A stretch of 64,000 nt of DNA from Pseudidiomarina homiensis (GCF_003987225.1 NZ_PIPX01000001.1:868001-932000); one strand, 5' to 3'; positions 47,607 to 58,009 are shown, counted from the first letter of the stretch. The notes: a model not told the origin generated them from the sequence alone. Numbers and translations are program-made.

Positions 47607-48631
47607 TGCAACTGGCGGAACTCGAACAGCACCTGAAAAAACATGGCCTCCCCGCTTTACTTTCAGTGTTTGGCGATACGCCATTGTTGCTCGATGACGC
47701 ATTACAATTGGTGCGTGCGCAAGCACGCGCTCAAGGCATCGATGAACGGACTCGGTTTATCCAAGATCAGCAGTTTGACTGGTCACAGCTAATAGAACAA
47801 GGCGCCAACTTTGGCTTGTTTTCCAACCTTCGCTTGGTCGAACTAGAGCTCCCTGATGCGAAACCTGGCCGTGAAGGTGCCGAAGCCCTCAAACAGTATT
47901 GCGCGGAATTACCGGACGACCAAATACTGGTTATTACCGGCCCCAAACTCAAACAAGAGCAACTTAAAGCCAAATGGTTCCAACTATTGCAGCAAGCTGG
48001 CCCGGTAGTGCAGGCCAACAGCCCTGACCGCCGACAGTTACCTAACTTTATTCAACAACGCAGTCAACGTCACAATGTCAGCCTAACCAGCGATGCAGTG
48101 CAGTTATTAGCCGATTGGTTTGAAGGCAACTTGCTTGCGCTCGATCAAGAACTGCAAAAGTTAGCATTAACTGATTTGCCGCAACCGCTTACTCCGCAAG
48201 CAATCATGGATGCAGCCCAAGATCAAAGTCGCTTTACCGTGTTTGCCTTACAAGAAGCGATTCTTGCTGGGGACCTTAAAAGCGCCTTGAAACGTTTGCA
48301 AAGATTGCTCGAAGAAGAAGCCGAAATTGCTATTTTGAATTGGATGCTGCAACGCGAGCTACAAAAGCTCGAGCGCTTACAGCAAGGCAACCTTGGGTCT
48401 CGAGAACTTATGTCACTGGGGATTTGGCGCAACCAAGAAGGCGCCTACCAAGCCTTTGCTAAGCGCATTAGCCGCGAGCATTTAGCGCGTTTAAGTCGCT
48501 TACTTGTCCGTTTAGAATACGCTTTTAAACGCGACTCAGGCGAAGACTTTGCAACGCTGTACTGCCATGCGGTCGTCTTGCTGTGCGCTCCTGCGAAAGA
48601 ACCCGAATTCATAAGCTCATGTTACGCATAA
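47606..48631 (+). CDS. holA: DNA polymerase III delta subunit
   Basis: Clamp-loader wrench that opens the beta clamp. 341 residues compared with 343 in E. coli. The N-terminal AAA+-like domain lacks a Walker A, as expected for delta. FGDTPLLLDDALQLVR and VITGPKLKQEQLKAKWF are characteristic. The C-terminal helical domain carries EEAEIAILNWMLQRELQ. It overlaps lptE by 1 bp and nadD by 13 bp. Confidence 0.93.
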   Translation: MQLAELEQHLKKHGLPALLSVFGDTPLLLDDALQLVRAQARAQGIDERTRFIQDQQFDWSQLIEQGANFGLFSNLRLVELELPDAKPGREGAEALKQYCAELPDDQILVITGPKLKQEQLKAKWFQLLQQAGPVVQANSPDRRQLPNFIQQRSQRHNVSLTSDAVQLLADWFEGNLLALDQELQKLALTDLPQPLTPQAIMDAAQDQSRFTVFALQEAILAGDLKSALKRLQRLLEEEAEIAILNWMLQRELQKLERLQQGNLGSRELMSLGIWRNQEGAYQAFAKRISREHLARLSRLLVRLEYAFKRDSGEDFATLYCHAVVLLCAPAKEPEFISSCYA

Positions 48632-49215
48632 TTTTTGGTGGCACTTTTGACCCCATTCATAACGGTCATGTGACCACCTCATTGGCGGCATTCGCCGAAC
48701 TCAATGGCGACGTGATGCATGTTATGCCAAGTGCGCAACCGCCCCATCGCGACTACCCCGGCGCCAGCGCTGAGCAACGTCTTACCATGGTTGAACTCGC
48801 CTATGCGGGAAACCCTCAAATTGTTGCTGAAGATTGGGAGCTTAAGCGCGACGGCCCGTCCTACAGCCTACTTACCTTACGTGAAATGCATGAGCGCTGG
48901 CCGCAGGATAAGCTTATTTTTCTACTTGGCAACGATGCATTTGCCAAACTTGATAGCTGGTACGGCTGGCAGGAGCTCCTCAATTACGCTGACTTAGCGG
49001 TCATGCAAAGGCTTGCGCAAGACACGCCGTGGACAACCGCAGTCGAAGAGCTAGTGCGCACGCATAGCAACAAAATCCACCTACTCGACCCCCCCAATAT
49101 TGCCGTCTCAGCAACCGAATTACGTGCTGCAATTGCCAGTAACACCGCGTGGCGAGAACAAGTCCCGGCCCGCGTTGCGCGCTTTATTGAACAACAGCAT
49201 TTGTACGGTCGCTAG
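48619..49215 (+). CDS. nadD: Nicotinate-nucleotide adenylyltransferase
   Basis: Adenylates nicotinate mononucleotide in NAD synthesis. The nucleotidyltransferase motif GGTFDPIHNGH begins five residues after the ATG at 48619, and ISATELR-type motif VSATELRAAI lies near the end. 198 residues from this start (E. coli 213); an upstream ATG at 48583 is rejected because it would put 12 extra residues before the strand-one sequence LRIIFGGTF. It starts inside holA. Confidence 0.95.
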   Translation: MLRIIFGGTFDPIHNGHVTTSLAAFAELNGDVMHVMPSAQPPHRDYPGASAEQRLTMVELAYAGNPQIVAEDWELKRDGPSYSLLTLREMHERWPQDKLIFLLGNDAFAKLDSWYGWQELLNYADLAVMQRLAQDTPWTTAVEELVRTHSNKIHLLDPPNIAVSATELRAAIASNTAWREQVPARVARFIEQQHLYGR

Positions 49216-49282
49216 GCACTGCTTTTTCCGTCGCGCTCGTGGTAAACTAAGCCGCTGAAATACATCATGGAGAATTTCACTT

Positions 49283-49606
49283 TTGCAAGCTGAACAATTA
49301 CGCGACTTTGTGGTCGATAAACTTGAAGATTTAAAAGGTCGGGATATCAAAGTACTTGATGTGCACGATCAAACAGATATCGCTGAATACATGGTGGTCT
49401 GCTCGGGCAACTCGAAAACGCACGTAAAGAGTCTCGCCAACCATGTTGCGACCGAAGCAAAACATCATGGCATCCCCCCTATTGGCGTTGAAGGAGCTGA
49501 GACGTCCGAGTGGGTATTAGTTGATCTTGGTGATGTGGTTGTACACGTTATGCAAGAATCAATCCGTGACTTTTATGAACTTGAGAAGCTCTGGGGTCCG
49601 CGTTAA
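49283..49606 (+). CDS. rsfS: Ribosome silencing factor RsfS
   Basis: Binds ribosomal protein L14 and blocks subunit joining when nutrients are low. 107 residues, matching E. coli (105). [22 protein letters not shown] and [14 protein letters not shown] are the family blocks. The start is TTG at 49283 with ATGGAG upstream. It overlaps rlmH by 1 bp (TAATG). Confidence 0.95.
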   Translation: MQAEQLRDFVVDKLEDLKGRDIKVLDVHDQTDIAEYMVVCSGNSKTHVKSLANHVATEAKHHGIPPIGVEGAETSEWVLVDLGDVVVHVMQESIRDFYELEKLWGPR

Positions 49607-50076
49607 TGCGCATTAGGTTGATTGCTGTCGGACAGAAAATGCCCGATTGGGTCACCACAGGTTATAACACCTACGCCAAGCGACTACCCGCTGACTGTCA
49701 GCTCGAACTGATCGAAATCGCGGCGGGTAAACGCGGTAAAAACGCCGACATCGCACGGCTGACTAAACAGGAAGGCGATGCTATGTTAGCGGCTATCGGT
49801 AAAGGTGACCGCGTGGTCACCCTTGAAGTCGGTGGCCGTGCATGGGACACCCCGAAGCTTGCCGAACGCTTAAGCGCTTGGCAAATGGATGGCCGCGATA
49901 TCAGTCTGCTCGTCGGCGGTCCTGAAGGACTCGCATCGGAATGCTGTGCCATCGCAGATGAACGCTGGAGTTTATCGGCACTCACGCTACCCCACCCGTT
50001 GGTGCGGGTTATCCTTGCAGAAGCGCTTTATCGCGCTTGGAGTGTCAACGCTAACCACCCGTACCACCGTGAATAA
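49606..50076 (+). CDS. rlmH: 23S rRNA pseudouridine-1915 N3-methyltransferase RlmH
   Basis: SPOUT methyltransferase acting on pseudouridine 1915 of 23S rRNA. The trefoil-knot SAM site is seen in [15 protein letters not shown] and the C-terminal [29 protein letters not shown] is nearly invariant. The 156 residues match E. coli (155). It runs directly into mrdA without a gap. Confidence 0.97.
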   Translation: MRIRLIAVGQKMPDWVTTGYNTYAKRLPADCQLELIEIAAGKRGKNADIARLTKQEGDAMLAAIGKGDRVVTLEVGGRAWDTPKLAERLSAWQMDGRDISLLVGGPEGLASECCAIADERWSLSALTLPHPLVRVILAEALYRAWSVNANHPYHRE

Positions 50077-51969
50077 ATGATGAGAAGACGCCGTACCACG
50101 ATTCGCGACCACCATGCCGAGAGCGCTTTATTCGGGCGCCGAGTGGTTGTTGCGCTGGTGATTGTGGTGAGTGTTTTCATGATTTTGTTAGCGAACATGT
50201 ATCAACTGCAGGTTAAGCAGTTCGAAACCTTCCAAACGCGCTCGAATGATAACCGCATCAAAGTTGTACCCTTAGCCCCCAACCGCGGCCTCATCTATGA
50301 TCGGAACGGCAAATTATTAGCAGAGAACATTCCTGTATTGAGTCTCGAAGTGGTTCCCGAACGCGTCGAAGACCTAACGCAAACACTCACAGACCTAAGT
50401 AATTTACTTGGACTTACGCAAGAACAACTCGATCAATTTGAACGTAACCGCAAACGCGAACGACGCTTCGAACAAGTTATCTTGCTTGACCAAATGAGCG
50501 AAGCGCAAGCAGCGCGCTTTGCTGCGCGGCAACACGAATTTCCTGGCGTCAGCATTGAAGCCCGCCTCGTCCGTTATTACCCCTATGGCGAGACGCTCAC
50601 CCACGCACTCGGTTACGTTGCCAAAATCAACCAACGTGACGTGCAACGCCTTAAAGAACAGGGCATCAATGCCAATTATGCAGCAACACGCACGATTGGT
50701 AAGCTTGGTGTCGAAGGTTACTACGAAGAACAACTGCATGGCACCGTTGGCTATCAACAAATTGAAGTTGATATTCACGGACGACAATTACGTACGTTAG
50801 AAATTGAACCGCCGATCCCCGGCCAAGACTTAGTGCTGGAAATAGACATTGAGCTGCAATTACAAGCGCAAAAAATATTAGGCGAACAGCGCGGTACCAT
50901 CATCGTCATGGACCCTGAAGATGGTGGCATTTTAGCAATGGTGAGCCAACCAAGCTATGACCCCAATTGGTTTGCCCAAGGTATCTCGGTTGAGCAATAC
51001 CGAGGCTTGTTGAACTCACGTCATTCACCATTACTTAATCGCGCCACTCAAGGGGGGTACCCGCCAGCCTCTACCATCAAGCCTCAACTGGCCGTAGTAG
51101 GCCTAGAGGAAGGCACGATCACCCGCGACAGCCAAGTTTGGGACCCCGGTTGGTTTCAAATTAAGGGCGTGAATCACAAATACCGCGACTGGTTATCTTG
51201 GGGCCATGGTTGGGTTAATGTCGACACCGCTATTATTGAAAGTTGCGACACTTTTTATTACGACCTTGCGCTAAAATTAGGTATCGATACGATTTCAGAG
51301 CACATGTACCAATATGGCTTCGGCGAGCTCACCGGTATCGACATCGGCGAGGAATCAGCTGCCGTAATGCCTAGTCGCGGTTGGAAGCGCGCCCGCTTTA
51401 ATCAGCCTTGGTATGCCGGAGAAACTGTTTCTATTGGTATCGGGCAAAGTTACTGGACGGTCACCCCGATGCAACTTGCGGTTGCCACGGCAGTCATGGT
51501 CAATCGTGGCGGGCGGCCTGTGCCACGTTTACTCGGAGCGATTCAAGATGCGGGAATTGAGCTCCCCGCGGTTATTGAACAAAAACCGCCAGTACAGCTT
51601 CGTAATCCGGAGCACTGGGATATTGCCCTCGACGGCATGGAAAAAGTCGTTTCCAGTATCAAGGGCACTGCTCATAAAGCATTCAAAGGTGCAGATTATA
51701 CCTCGGCAGGTAAAACGGGTACTGCGCAAGTTCGCAGTATCGGTCAAGATGAAGAATACAATGCTGAAGAAATCGCCGAACGTTACCGCGATAACGCTAT
51801 GTACGTGGGCTACGCCCCAGCGGAGAATCCTGAAGTGGTCATCGTAATCACTGCTGAAAACGTGATTGGTGGCGGTGGTTCTGTGGCTGCACCGATGGCG
51901 CGTGAACTGCTCGATTTTTACTTCGCTGCGAAACAACCTGAAGAAACGGTGGCCGCCAATGCTCCCTGA
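50077..51969 (+). CDS. mrdA: Penicillin-binding protein 2 (elongasome transpeptidase)
   Basis: Inner-membrane D,D-transpeptidase that cross-links peptidoglycan during cell elongation, partnered by RodA. One N-terminal membrane helix (about 20-42) is followed by the PBP dimerisation domain and the transpeptidase domain with STIK (catalytic Ser 332), SCD and KTGTAQV. The 630 residues match E. coli (633). The first two codons are both ATG, and the first abuts the rlmH stop. The end overlaps rodA by 11 bp. Confidence 0.96.
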   Translation: MMRRRRTTIRDHHAESALFGRRVVVALVIVVSVFMILLANMYQLQVKQFETFQTRSNDNRIKVVPLAPNRGLIYDRNGKLLAENIPVLSLEVVPERVEDLTQTLTDLSNLLGLTQEQLDQFERNRKRERRFEQVILLDQMSEAQAARFAARQHEFPGVSIEARLVRYYPYGETLTHALGYVAKINQRDVQRLKEQGINANYAATRTIGKLGVEGYYEEQLHGTVGYQQIEVDIHGRQLRTLEIEPPIPGQDLVLEIDIELQLQAQKILGEQRGTIIVMDPEDGGILAMVSQPSYDPNWFAQGISVEQYRGLLNSRHSPLLNRATQGGYPPASTIKPQLAVVGLEEGTITRDSQVWDPGWFQIKGVNHKYRDWLSWGHGWVNVDTAIIESCDTFYYDLALKLGIDTISEHMYQYGFGELTGIDIGEESAAVMPSRGWKRARFNQPWYAGETVSIGIGQSYWTVTPMQLAVATAVMVNRGGRPVPRLLGAIQDAGIELPAVIEQKPPVQLRNPEHWDIALDGMEKVVSSIKGTAHKAFKGADYTSAGKTGTAQVRSIGQDEEYNAEEIAERYRDNAMYVGYAPAENPEVVIVITAENVIGGGGSVAAPMARELLDFYFAAKQPEETVAANAP

Positions 51970-53065
51970 ACAACAACAAACGTCTTGGTTACAACGTTTA
52001 CATATCGATCCCCCGCTTTTTCTGGCGTTGCTAGTGATTTCGGTGGTGAGTTTGTTCACCGTTTATTCCGCTAGCGGCGAGAGCATGGCGATGACCGAAC
52101 GCCAGGTTATCCGTGTCGGTGCAGCATTTGTGGCCATGTTCGTGATTGCGCAAATACCACTCGATAGTGTGCAGCGCTGGTCACTACCGATTTTCAGTGT
52201 CGGGCTTGTTTTACTTGTTGCTGTGCTCTTAGTCGGTGAGAGCAGCAAAGGCGCACAACGCTGGCTTAACCTAGGTGTTGCGACGATTCAGCCCTCAGAA
52301 TTAATGAAACTTGCGGTACCCATGGCGATAGCCTGGTTTATCGCTGAACAAGGTATGCCGCCAACACTAACACGGCTTGCAGGCGCCTTTCTGTTGCTCA
52401 TTATCCCGGTGCTCATGATTGCTAATCAACCAGATCTGGGAACCTCATTACTGATTGCGTGCTCAGGAATTTTCGTGCTGTTTCTGGCCGGTATGTCATG
52501 GAAGCTTATTGGCTTTTTCGCCGTCGCCATTGGCTCTTTTATTCCCGTACTGTGGATGTTTTTGATGCGTGATTACCAGCGGCAACGGGTACTAACCTTC
52601 TTAGACCCCGAGCGTGACCCATTAGGCGCTGGTTACCAGATTATTCAGTCGAAGATTGCGATTGGCTCTGGCGGGATCGAGGGCAAAGGCTGGCTGCACG
52701 GCACCCAGTCACAACTAGAGTTTTTACCTGAACGTCATACGGACTTCATTTTTTCCGTCTTTAGTGAAGAGTTTGGCTTGCTTGGCGTGGTCGGTCTGTT
52801 CGCCTTGTACGGATTTATCATTTTTCGCGGCATGATTATTGCGATGCGCGCCCAACGCGTGTACCAAAAGCTTTTGGCCGGCAGCCTCACCCTAACCTTT
52901 TTTATCTACGTGATGGTTAATGTGGGCATGGTTTCGGGCCTGCTACCGGTGGTCGGCGTACCACTACCTCTGATCTCTTACGGTGGTACATCGATGGTGA
53001 CATTGTTCGCCGGTTTTGGTTTACTGATGGCAATCGCGACGAACCGTCGCTTGGTGCATGCCTAA
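51959..53065 (+). CDS. mrdB: Rod-shape-determining glycosyltransferase RodA
   Basis: SEDS-family peptidoglycan polymerase with about ten transmembrane helices that works with PBP2. The ATG at 51959 gives MLPEQQQTSWLQRLHID and 368 residues (E. coli 370). The catalytic loop ERHTDFIFSVFSEEFGLLG and the C-terminal VGVPLPLISYGGTSMV are hallmarks. The 126 bp between this gene and rlpA hold nothing I can call a gene. The mltB gene often found here is absent. Confidence 0.96.
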   Translation: MLPEQQQTSWLQRLHIDPPLFLALLVISVVSLFTVYSASGESMAMTERQVIRVGAAFVAMFVIAQIPLDSVQRWSLPIFSVGLVLLVAVLLVGESSKGAQRWLNLGVATIQPSELMKLAVPMAIAWFIAEQGMPPTLTRLAGAFLLLIIPVLMIANQPDLGTSLLIACSGIFVLFLAGMSWKLIGFFAVAIGSFIPVLWMFLMRDYQRQRVLTFLDPERDPLGAGYQIIQSKIAIGSGGIEGKGWLHGTQSQLEFLPERHTDFIFSVFSEEFGLLGVVGLFALYGFIIFRGMIIAMRAQRVYQKLLAGSLTLTFFIYVMVNVGMVSGLLPVVGVPLPLISYGGTSMVTLFAGFGLLMAIATNRRLVHA

Positions 53066-53191
53066 GTCATGGAATAAGGCGTTTGCAGAAGTTTTACGGC
53101 TTTATGACTACCTATTGGTCGCTGCTTGTGCCAAAGTTGTCGCTGAACACTACTAACGCTAACACTCTTTGTTTAGGACTCACGATCAAGC

Positions 53192-53989
53192 ATGACTCGC
53201 GTACTTATTAGCCTCGCTTTGACTCTTCTGCTGCTCGTCGGTTGCAGTTCTGCACCGAGCAGTCGTTATAGCCAAGCTCATGATAGTATCCCGAGCCGCT
53301 TACCCCATGCTGATGAACTGGTTGAACCTACGCCGAAAACACTCCCCCCAAGCCGCCAAGGTAACCGCACTTATACCTTATTCGGTAAAACCTACAACAT
53401 CATGCCGGATGCCCGCGGCTACATCGCTGAAGGTACGGCTTCTTGGTATGGTGAAAAGTTTCACGGTCACTTAACATCGAATGGCGAAACCTACGATATG
53501 TACGCCATGAGTGCTGCACATAAAACCTTGCCACTGCCTACTTATGTGCGTGTTACGAACCTTGCCAATAATAAGTCTGTAGTGGTTCGGGTGAATGACC
53601 GTGGTCCCTTCCACGGTGATCGTATGATCGACCTTTCGTACGTTGCCGCCTACAAACTCGGCATGCTTGCCACCGGCACCGCGCGAGTTCGCATCGAAGC
53701 TTTGCACCCGGAGGGTGCCAACCAAGCATTGGCGGTTGCGCCACCACTCGAACCCGATACGCAAAGTCAGTATTATATTCAAGTGGTCGCGGGGAGTGAT
53801 CCACAGCGTCTCGAACAAGAAGCTACGAAATTAGCACAAATCTATGAAGTACCTGCAACTACTCGAGCCAAAAATGGTCTACATGCTGTAATGTTGGGGC
53901 CGTTTGCCGCAGCGCAAACCAATCAACTACTCCTACAGCTCAGAGCTGATGGCTATAGCGATGTTTTTCGAGTGCCGGTGAGCCCATAG
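53192..53989 (+). CDS. rlpA: Septal-ring lytic transglycosylase RlpA
   Basis: Outer-membrane lipoprotein that cleaves naked glycan strands at division sites. Lipobox LVGC (Cys 18) is followed by the double-psi beta-barrel domain (GTASWYGEKFHGHLTSNGE and VRVNDRGPFHGDRMIDLS with the catalytic aspartate), then a C-terminal SPOR domain (YYIQVVAGSDPQRLEQEA to the end) that binds denuded peptidoglycan. 265 residues, shorter than E. coli (362) because the linker is short. Confidence 0.93.
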   Translation: MTRVLISLALTLLLLVGCSSAPSSRYSQAHDSIPSRLPHADELVEPTPKTLPPSRQGNRTYTLFGKTYNIMPDARGYIAEGTASWYGEKFHGHLTSNGETYDMYAMSAAHKTLPLPTYVRVTNLANNKSVVVRVNDRGPFHGDRMIDLSYVAAYKLGMLATGTARVRIEALHPEGANQALAVAPPLEPDTQSQYYIQVVAGSDPQRLEQEATKLAQIYEVPATTRAKNGLHAVMLGPFAAAQTNQLLLQLRADGYSDVFRVPVSP

Positions 53990-54067
53990 ACGCTGCCTTT
54001 CGAGTGCGGCTGTGCTACTATTCGGCGCGCTAAATCCATATATTAAGACAACGTAGAGAAATCAATC

Positions 54068-55231
54068 ATGCAATCTGTCGTATCACAGTTGACGCGTGCC
54101 GTCGCCCTACTTGCGGGTCTTGTTAGCATCGCCGCAAATGCCGCGATTATCCCGCCAGCCCCACAAGTTAATGCCAAAGGTTATATTTTGGTAGATTACA
54201 CCACGGGCTACGTGATCGCCGAGGGGAATGCCGACGAACAACTCGCCCCCGCAAGTCTGACAAAAATGATGACCAGCTACATCATCGGTCGCGAAATTCA
54301 AGATGGTCGTGTAAGCCCGAATGACTTGGTGACCATCAGCGAAAATGCTTGGGCAAAGAACTTCCCAGAATCGTCAAAAATGTTTATCGAGGTTGGTAAA
54401 CAAATCAGCGTAGCTGACTTGAACCGTGGCATTATTATCTCTTCGGGGAACGATGCCTGTGTCGCTATGGCCGAGCATATTGCCGGAAGCGAAAGTGCCT
54501 TCGCTGATTTGATGAACAATTATGCGTTCGAGCTTGGTATGACCAACAGCCACTTTATGAACAGCCATGGTCTTCCAGATCCAGAACAATACACTTCAGC
54601 ACGCGACATGGCGACAATGGGCATTGCGCTTATTCGTGACGTCCCTGAAGAGTATGCGATTTACAGCGAGAAAGAATTTACCTTCAATTCCATTAAACAA
54701 TACAACCGCAACTCTTTATTGTGGGATGCCAGCATGAACGTTGATGGCATCAAGACTGGTCACACCGAAGAAGCCGGTTACAGCCTAGTATCTTCAGCAG
54801 TTGAAGGCGATACACGCTTGGTGGCTGTAGTCATGGGCACAACGAGTGAGCAAGCACGTAAAGTTGAAAGTAAAAAGTTGCTTAACTATGGCTTCCGTTA
54901 CTACGAAACAGTACAAGCTTACAGTGCCGGCGAAAGCTTTGTTGATCAGCGTGTCTGGGGCGGTGAACAAGACACCGTAGCACTTGGTATTGCTAATGAC
55001 GCCGTTATGACATTGCCACGCGGCCAACGCGAAAACTTGAAAGCCAGTATTGAACTTGCTCAAGAACTTGAAGCTCCGATTGCAAAAGGTACCGAAGTTG
55101 GCACCGTAAGTATTCAGCTCGAAGGCGAAACCCTCGTTTCCTATCCGTTGGTCACCTTAAATGACGTTGCTGAGGGCGGTGTGTTTAAGCAGCTTACCGA
55201 CTGGGTACTACGTAAGTTTGAAAGCGAGTAA
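54068..55231 (+). CDS. dacA: D-alanyl-D-alanine carboxypeptidase (PBP5/6 type)
   Basis: Removes the terminal D-alanine of peptidoglycan stem peptides in the periplasm. Signal peptide (to about residue 25, ending IAANA). Catalytic motifs: SLTK (Ser 63, Lys 66), SGN (126-128) and KTG (229-231). A C-terminal beta domain and an amphipathic anchor (FKQLTDWVLRKFES) follow. 387 residues, typical length. An extended -10-like TGCTACTAT lies about 35 bp upstream. It is followed by a D-amino acid aminotransferase, which fits D-alanine metabolism. Confidence 0.96.
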   Translation: MQSVVSQLTRAVALLAGLVSIAANAAIIPPAPQVNAKGYILVDYTTGYVIAEGNADEQLAPASLTKMMTSYIIGREIQDGRVSPNDLVTISENAWAKNFPESSKMFIEVGKQISVADLNRGIIISSGNDACVAMAEHIAGSESAFADLMNNYAFELGMTNSHFMNSHGLPDPEQYTSARDMATMGIALIRDVPEEYAIYSEKEFTFNSIKQYNRNSLLWDASMNVDGIKTGHTEEAGYSLVSSAVEGDTRLVAVVMGTTSEQARKVESKKLLNYGFRYYETVQAYSAGESFVDQRVWGGEQDTVALGIANDAVMTLPRGQRENLKASIELAQELEAPIAKGTEVGTVSIQLEGETLVSYPLVTLNDVAEGGVFKQLTDWVLRKFESE

Positions 55232-55254
55232 TTATTTAGTTTAAGGGGGCGAAC

Positions 55255-56103
55255 ATGCCTGAGAGCGTCTATTTAAATGGCGAGTGGCTCGCCCCGGAAG
55301 CTGCAAAAGTCTCGGTTTTTGACCGAGGCTTTTTATTTGCGGATGGCATCTACGAAGTCGTACCTGTCTATCAGGGCCAACCTTTTCTCCTCGAACACCA
55401 TCTAGCGCGACTCGAACGCTCACTTGCTGCACTTGCGATCGAAAGCGCCGGGCAGCAGTTTTGGCTTGAGCTTATAGATGACCTTTTGGCACGCAATCAA
55501 AGCGACAACGCCTTAGTGTATATCCAAGTCACCCGTGGAGCAGAGGCGAAACGCTCCCATCTGCCGCAAGGACCGTTGGCGCCCACTATTTTCGCGAGCG
55601 TGTCAGCCATGCCCGTGCACTGGGATGTTCCGGCCCCAGCTCAAGCTACCTTACTCGAAGATATTCGCTGGTTACGCTGTGACATTAAGAGCATCAGTTT
55701 GCTCGGCAACATCATGCTAAAACAGCAAGCCCAAGCTTGCGGCGCCTTAGAGCCCATCCTTCACCGTGATGGCTTGATTACTGAAGGTGCTTCAAGTAAC
55801 TACTTTGCCGTTAAAAACGGTGAACTCTATACGGCACCTACCGACCACTTGATTTTACCTGGCATCACCCGCATGTGGGTCATTGAACTTGCGCGCGAAT
55901 TGGGAATACCGGTTCACGAGCAAGCTTTTGCGGTGACTGACCTAGCACAATTGGACGAGCTTTTTCTTACCAGTTCCAGCCGCGAAGTACAGCCGATTGG
56001 GCAAATTGATGATATAATCATCGGTCAAGGCGGTTGTGGGAAGGTCACTGAACAACTGGTACATGCTTTCCACGCCAGCAAGCGCCAACTCAGCGCGCAG
56101 TAA
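55255..56103 (+). CDS. dat: D-amino acid aminotransferase (class IV PLP)
   Basis: Predicted to interconvert D-alanine and other D-amino acids with 2-oxoglutarate. The PLP lysine lies in CDIKSISLLGNIM. DRGFLFADGIYEV near the N-terminus and ITEGASSNYF are class IV signatures. The 282 residues match bacterial D-alanine transaminases. Branched-chain aminotransferase and aminodeoxychorismate lyase are relatives, but the RCDIKSISLL context favours D-amino acid type. AGGGGG precedes the ATG. Position after dacA suggests use of D-alanine released from the wall. Confidence 0.88.
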   Translation: MPESVYLNGEWLAPEAAKVSVFDRGFLFADGIYEVVPVYQGQPFLLEHHLARLERSLAALAIESAGQQFWLELIDDLLARNQSDNALVYIQVTRGAEAKRSHLPQGPLAPTIFASVSAMPVHWDVPAPAQATLLEDIRWLRCDIKSISLLGNIMLKQQAQACGALEPILHRDGLITEGASSNYFAVKNGELYTAPTDHLILPGITRMWVIELARELGIPVHEQAFAVTDLAQLDELFLTSSSREVQPIGQIDDIIIGQGGCGKVTEQLVHAFHASKRQLSAQ

Positions 56104-56121
56104 AGTACAGAGGAGTAGGTA

Positions 56122-56388
56122 ATGCAAAGAACCCGTTTTGACGAGCTGGTTGAATTCCCTTGCCACTTTACCTTTAAGGTAATGGGCTTGGCGAAACCAG
56201 ACCTTCCTGACGCGGTGGTTGCGGTTGCGCAAGAACATGCGCCGGGCGATTACAGCCCGACCGTAAAGCCAAGTAGTAAAGGCAACTATCATTCGGTTTC
56301 GATCCAAGTGCGGGTCGAAAGCCAAACGCACATTGAAACGCTATACCACGCGTTAGCGGCCATCGAAGACGTACGCTATGTCCTCTAA
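56122..56388 (+). CDS. ybeD: UPF0250 / DUF493 protein YbeD
   Basis: Small ACT-like cytoplasmic protein of unknown mechanism, always near lipB. 88 residues (E. coli 87). [13 protein letters not shown] and [13 protein letters not shown] are conserved. AGAGGAG precedes the ATG. It overlaps lipB by 11 bp. Confidence 0.95.
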   Translation: MQRTRFDELVEFPCHFTFKVMGLAKPDLPDAVVAVAQEHAPGDYSPTVKPSSKGNYHSVSIQVRVESQTHIETLYHALAAIEDVRYVL

Positions 56389-57043
56389 GCTGATTATTCG
56401 TCAGTTAGGTCGACAGCCTTACGAACCCGTATGGCAGGCGATGCAAAATTATACTGACCAGCGTGACGAAAGCTGCGCCGATGAACTATGGGTGCTCGAA
56501 CACGAGCCGGTATTTACACAGGGGCAAGCTGGCAAAGAAGAGCATCTTTTAGCGCCCGGCGATATCCCGGTGGTGAAAGTCGACCGCGGTGGTCAAGTGA
56601 CTTATCACGGCCCAGGACAACTGGTGGTCTACTTTTTACTCGACCTCAGACGTCTTAAAATTGGCGTACGCCAACTCGTGACCCATATCGAAGAAACGAT
56701 CGTAGCCTTAATGGCGGAACATAATGTTACGGCGGCTGCGCGTCCTGATGCACCTGGCGTATACGTTGATGACGCTAAGTTATGCTCGTTAGGCCTAAGA
56801 ATTCGACGCGGTTGTTCATTTCATGGGCTGGCACTCAATGTTAATATGGACTTGAGTCCATTTTTACGCATAAACCCCTGTGGCTATGCTGGTATGCAGA
56901 TGATTCAAACCGCCGAGCTCGGTGGCCCTGCAGAAGTAGCTCAGGCCGCTCAACGTGTTACTGCACTCTTTGCAGAACGATTGGGCTATCAAGACATTCA
57001 CCAACAGACAGGATTCGACAACGCTTATGTCCAAGCCAGTTAG
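56378..57043 (+). CDS. lipB: Octanoyl-[ACP]:protein octanoyltransferase LipB
   Basis: Moves octanoate from acyl carrier protein to lipoyl domains. The substrate-binding block [17 protein letters not shown] is clear. The catalytic lysine is in [21 protein letters not shown] and the catalytic cysteine in NPCGYAGM. The 221 residues match E. coli (213). The end overlaps lipA by 17 bp. Confidence 0.96.
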   Translation: MSSKLIIRQLGRQPYEPVWQAMQNYTDQRDESCADELWVLEHEPVFTQGQAGKEEHLLAPGDIPVVKVDRGGQVTYHGPGQLVVYFLLDLRRLKIGVRQLVTHIEETIVALMAEHNVTAAARPDAPGVYVDDAKLCSLGLRIRRGCSFHGLALNVNMDLSPFLRINPCGYAGMQMIQTAELGGPAEVAQAAQRVTALFAERLGYQDIHQQTGFDNAYVQAS

Positions 57044-57992
57044 AGTTGAACCGGGCGTCAAACTACGCGATGCCGACAAGATGGCATTGATCCCGGTAAA
57101 AGTGGTCCCAACTGAACGTGACCAAATGTTGCGTAAACCTGAGTGGCTGAAAGTGAAGTTGCCAGCCTCAACGCAACGTATTGATGAAATCAAGCAAGCG
57201 ATGCGCAAGCATGGTTTACACTCGGTTTGTGAAGAAGCTTCGTGTCCAAACTTACCTGAATGTTTTAATCACGGTACCGCTACCTTTATGATTTTAGGCG
57301 CGATTTGTACACGGCGCTGCCCATTCTGTGACGTTGCGCACGGCCGACCGTTACCGCCTGATCCTGAAGAAGCGGTTAAACTCGGTGCTACTGTACGTGA
57401 CATGAAAGTGAAGTATGTTGTGGTTACCTCGGTAGACCGTGATGACTTACGCGACGGCGGTGCGCAACACTTTGCCGACTGTATTCGCGAGATCCGCGCG
57501 CACAGCCCTGGCATTCAGGTCGAAGTCTTGGTACCGGATTTTCGTGGTCGCATGCAGGTTGCGCTCGATATTCTTAGCGATGAAGCGCCTGACGTTTTCA
57601 ATCACAATTTAGAAACTGTACCGCGCATGTACAAAGCTGCGCGCCCAGGTGCTAACTATAAATGGTCACTGGAGTTGCTGCAGCGCTACAAAGAAGCTCG
57701 CACGGATGTTCGTACTAAGTCAGGTCTTATGGTAGGCCTCGGCGAGACCAACGAAGAGATCCTCGAGGTTATGCGCGACTTACGTGCACATGATGTCGAT
57801 ATGCTCACTATTGGTCAGTATTTGCAGCCAAGCCGTCATCACTTGCCGGTAACACGCTACGTTACCCCAGACGAGTTTGAAATGTTCCGCGAAGAAGGCG
57901 TCAAAATGGGCTTTACCCATATCGCCAGCGGTCCGCTTGTACGTTCTTCATACCACGCCGATCTGCAGGCCGCCGGTAAAGAAGTCAAATAG
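57027..57992 (+). CDS. lipA: Lipoyl synthase LipA
   Basis: Radical SAM enzyme that inserts two sulfurs into the octanoyl chain. The auxiliary cluster cysteines are in [12 protein letters not shown] and the radical SAM motif in CTRRCPFC. The C-terminal RSSYHAD serine is present. From the ATG at 57027 the protein has 321 residues, the same as E. coli. A longer in-frame start inside lipB is rejected on this ground. Confidence 0.97.
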   Translation: MSKPVRVEPGVKLRDADKMALIPVKVVPTERDQMLRKPEWLKVKLPASTQRIDEIKQAMRKHGLHSVCEEASCPNLPECFNHGTATFMILGAICTRRCPFCDVAHGRPLPPDPEEAVKLGATVRDMKVKYVVVTSVDRDDLRDGGAQHFADCIREIRAHSPGIQVEVLVPDFRGRMQVALDILSDEAPDVFNHNLETVPRMYKAARPGANYKWSLELLQRYKEARTDVRTKSGLMVGLGETNEEILEVMRDLRAHDVDMLTIGQYLQPSRHHLPVTRYVTPDEFEMFREEGVKMGFTHIASGPLVRSSYHADLQAAGKEVK

Positions 57993-58009
57993 CTGATAAG
58001 GAGTGCGCG

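Noticed and set aside
53116-53220. Possible 34-codon peptide before rlpA starting MTTYWSLLVPK
   Set aside because: No ribosome-binding site, no resemblance to anything, and it overlaps the rlpA start.
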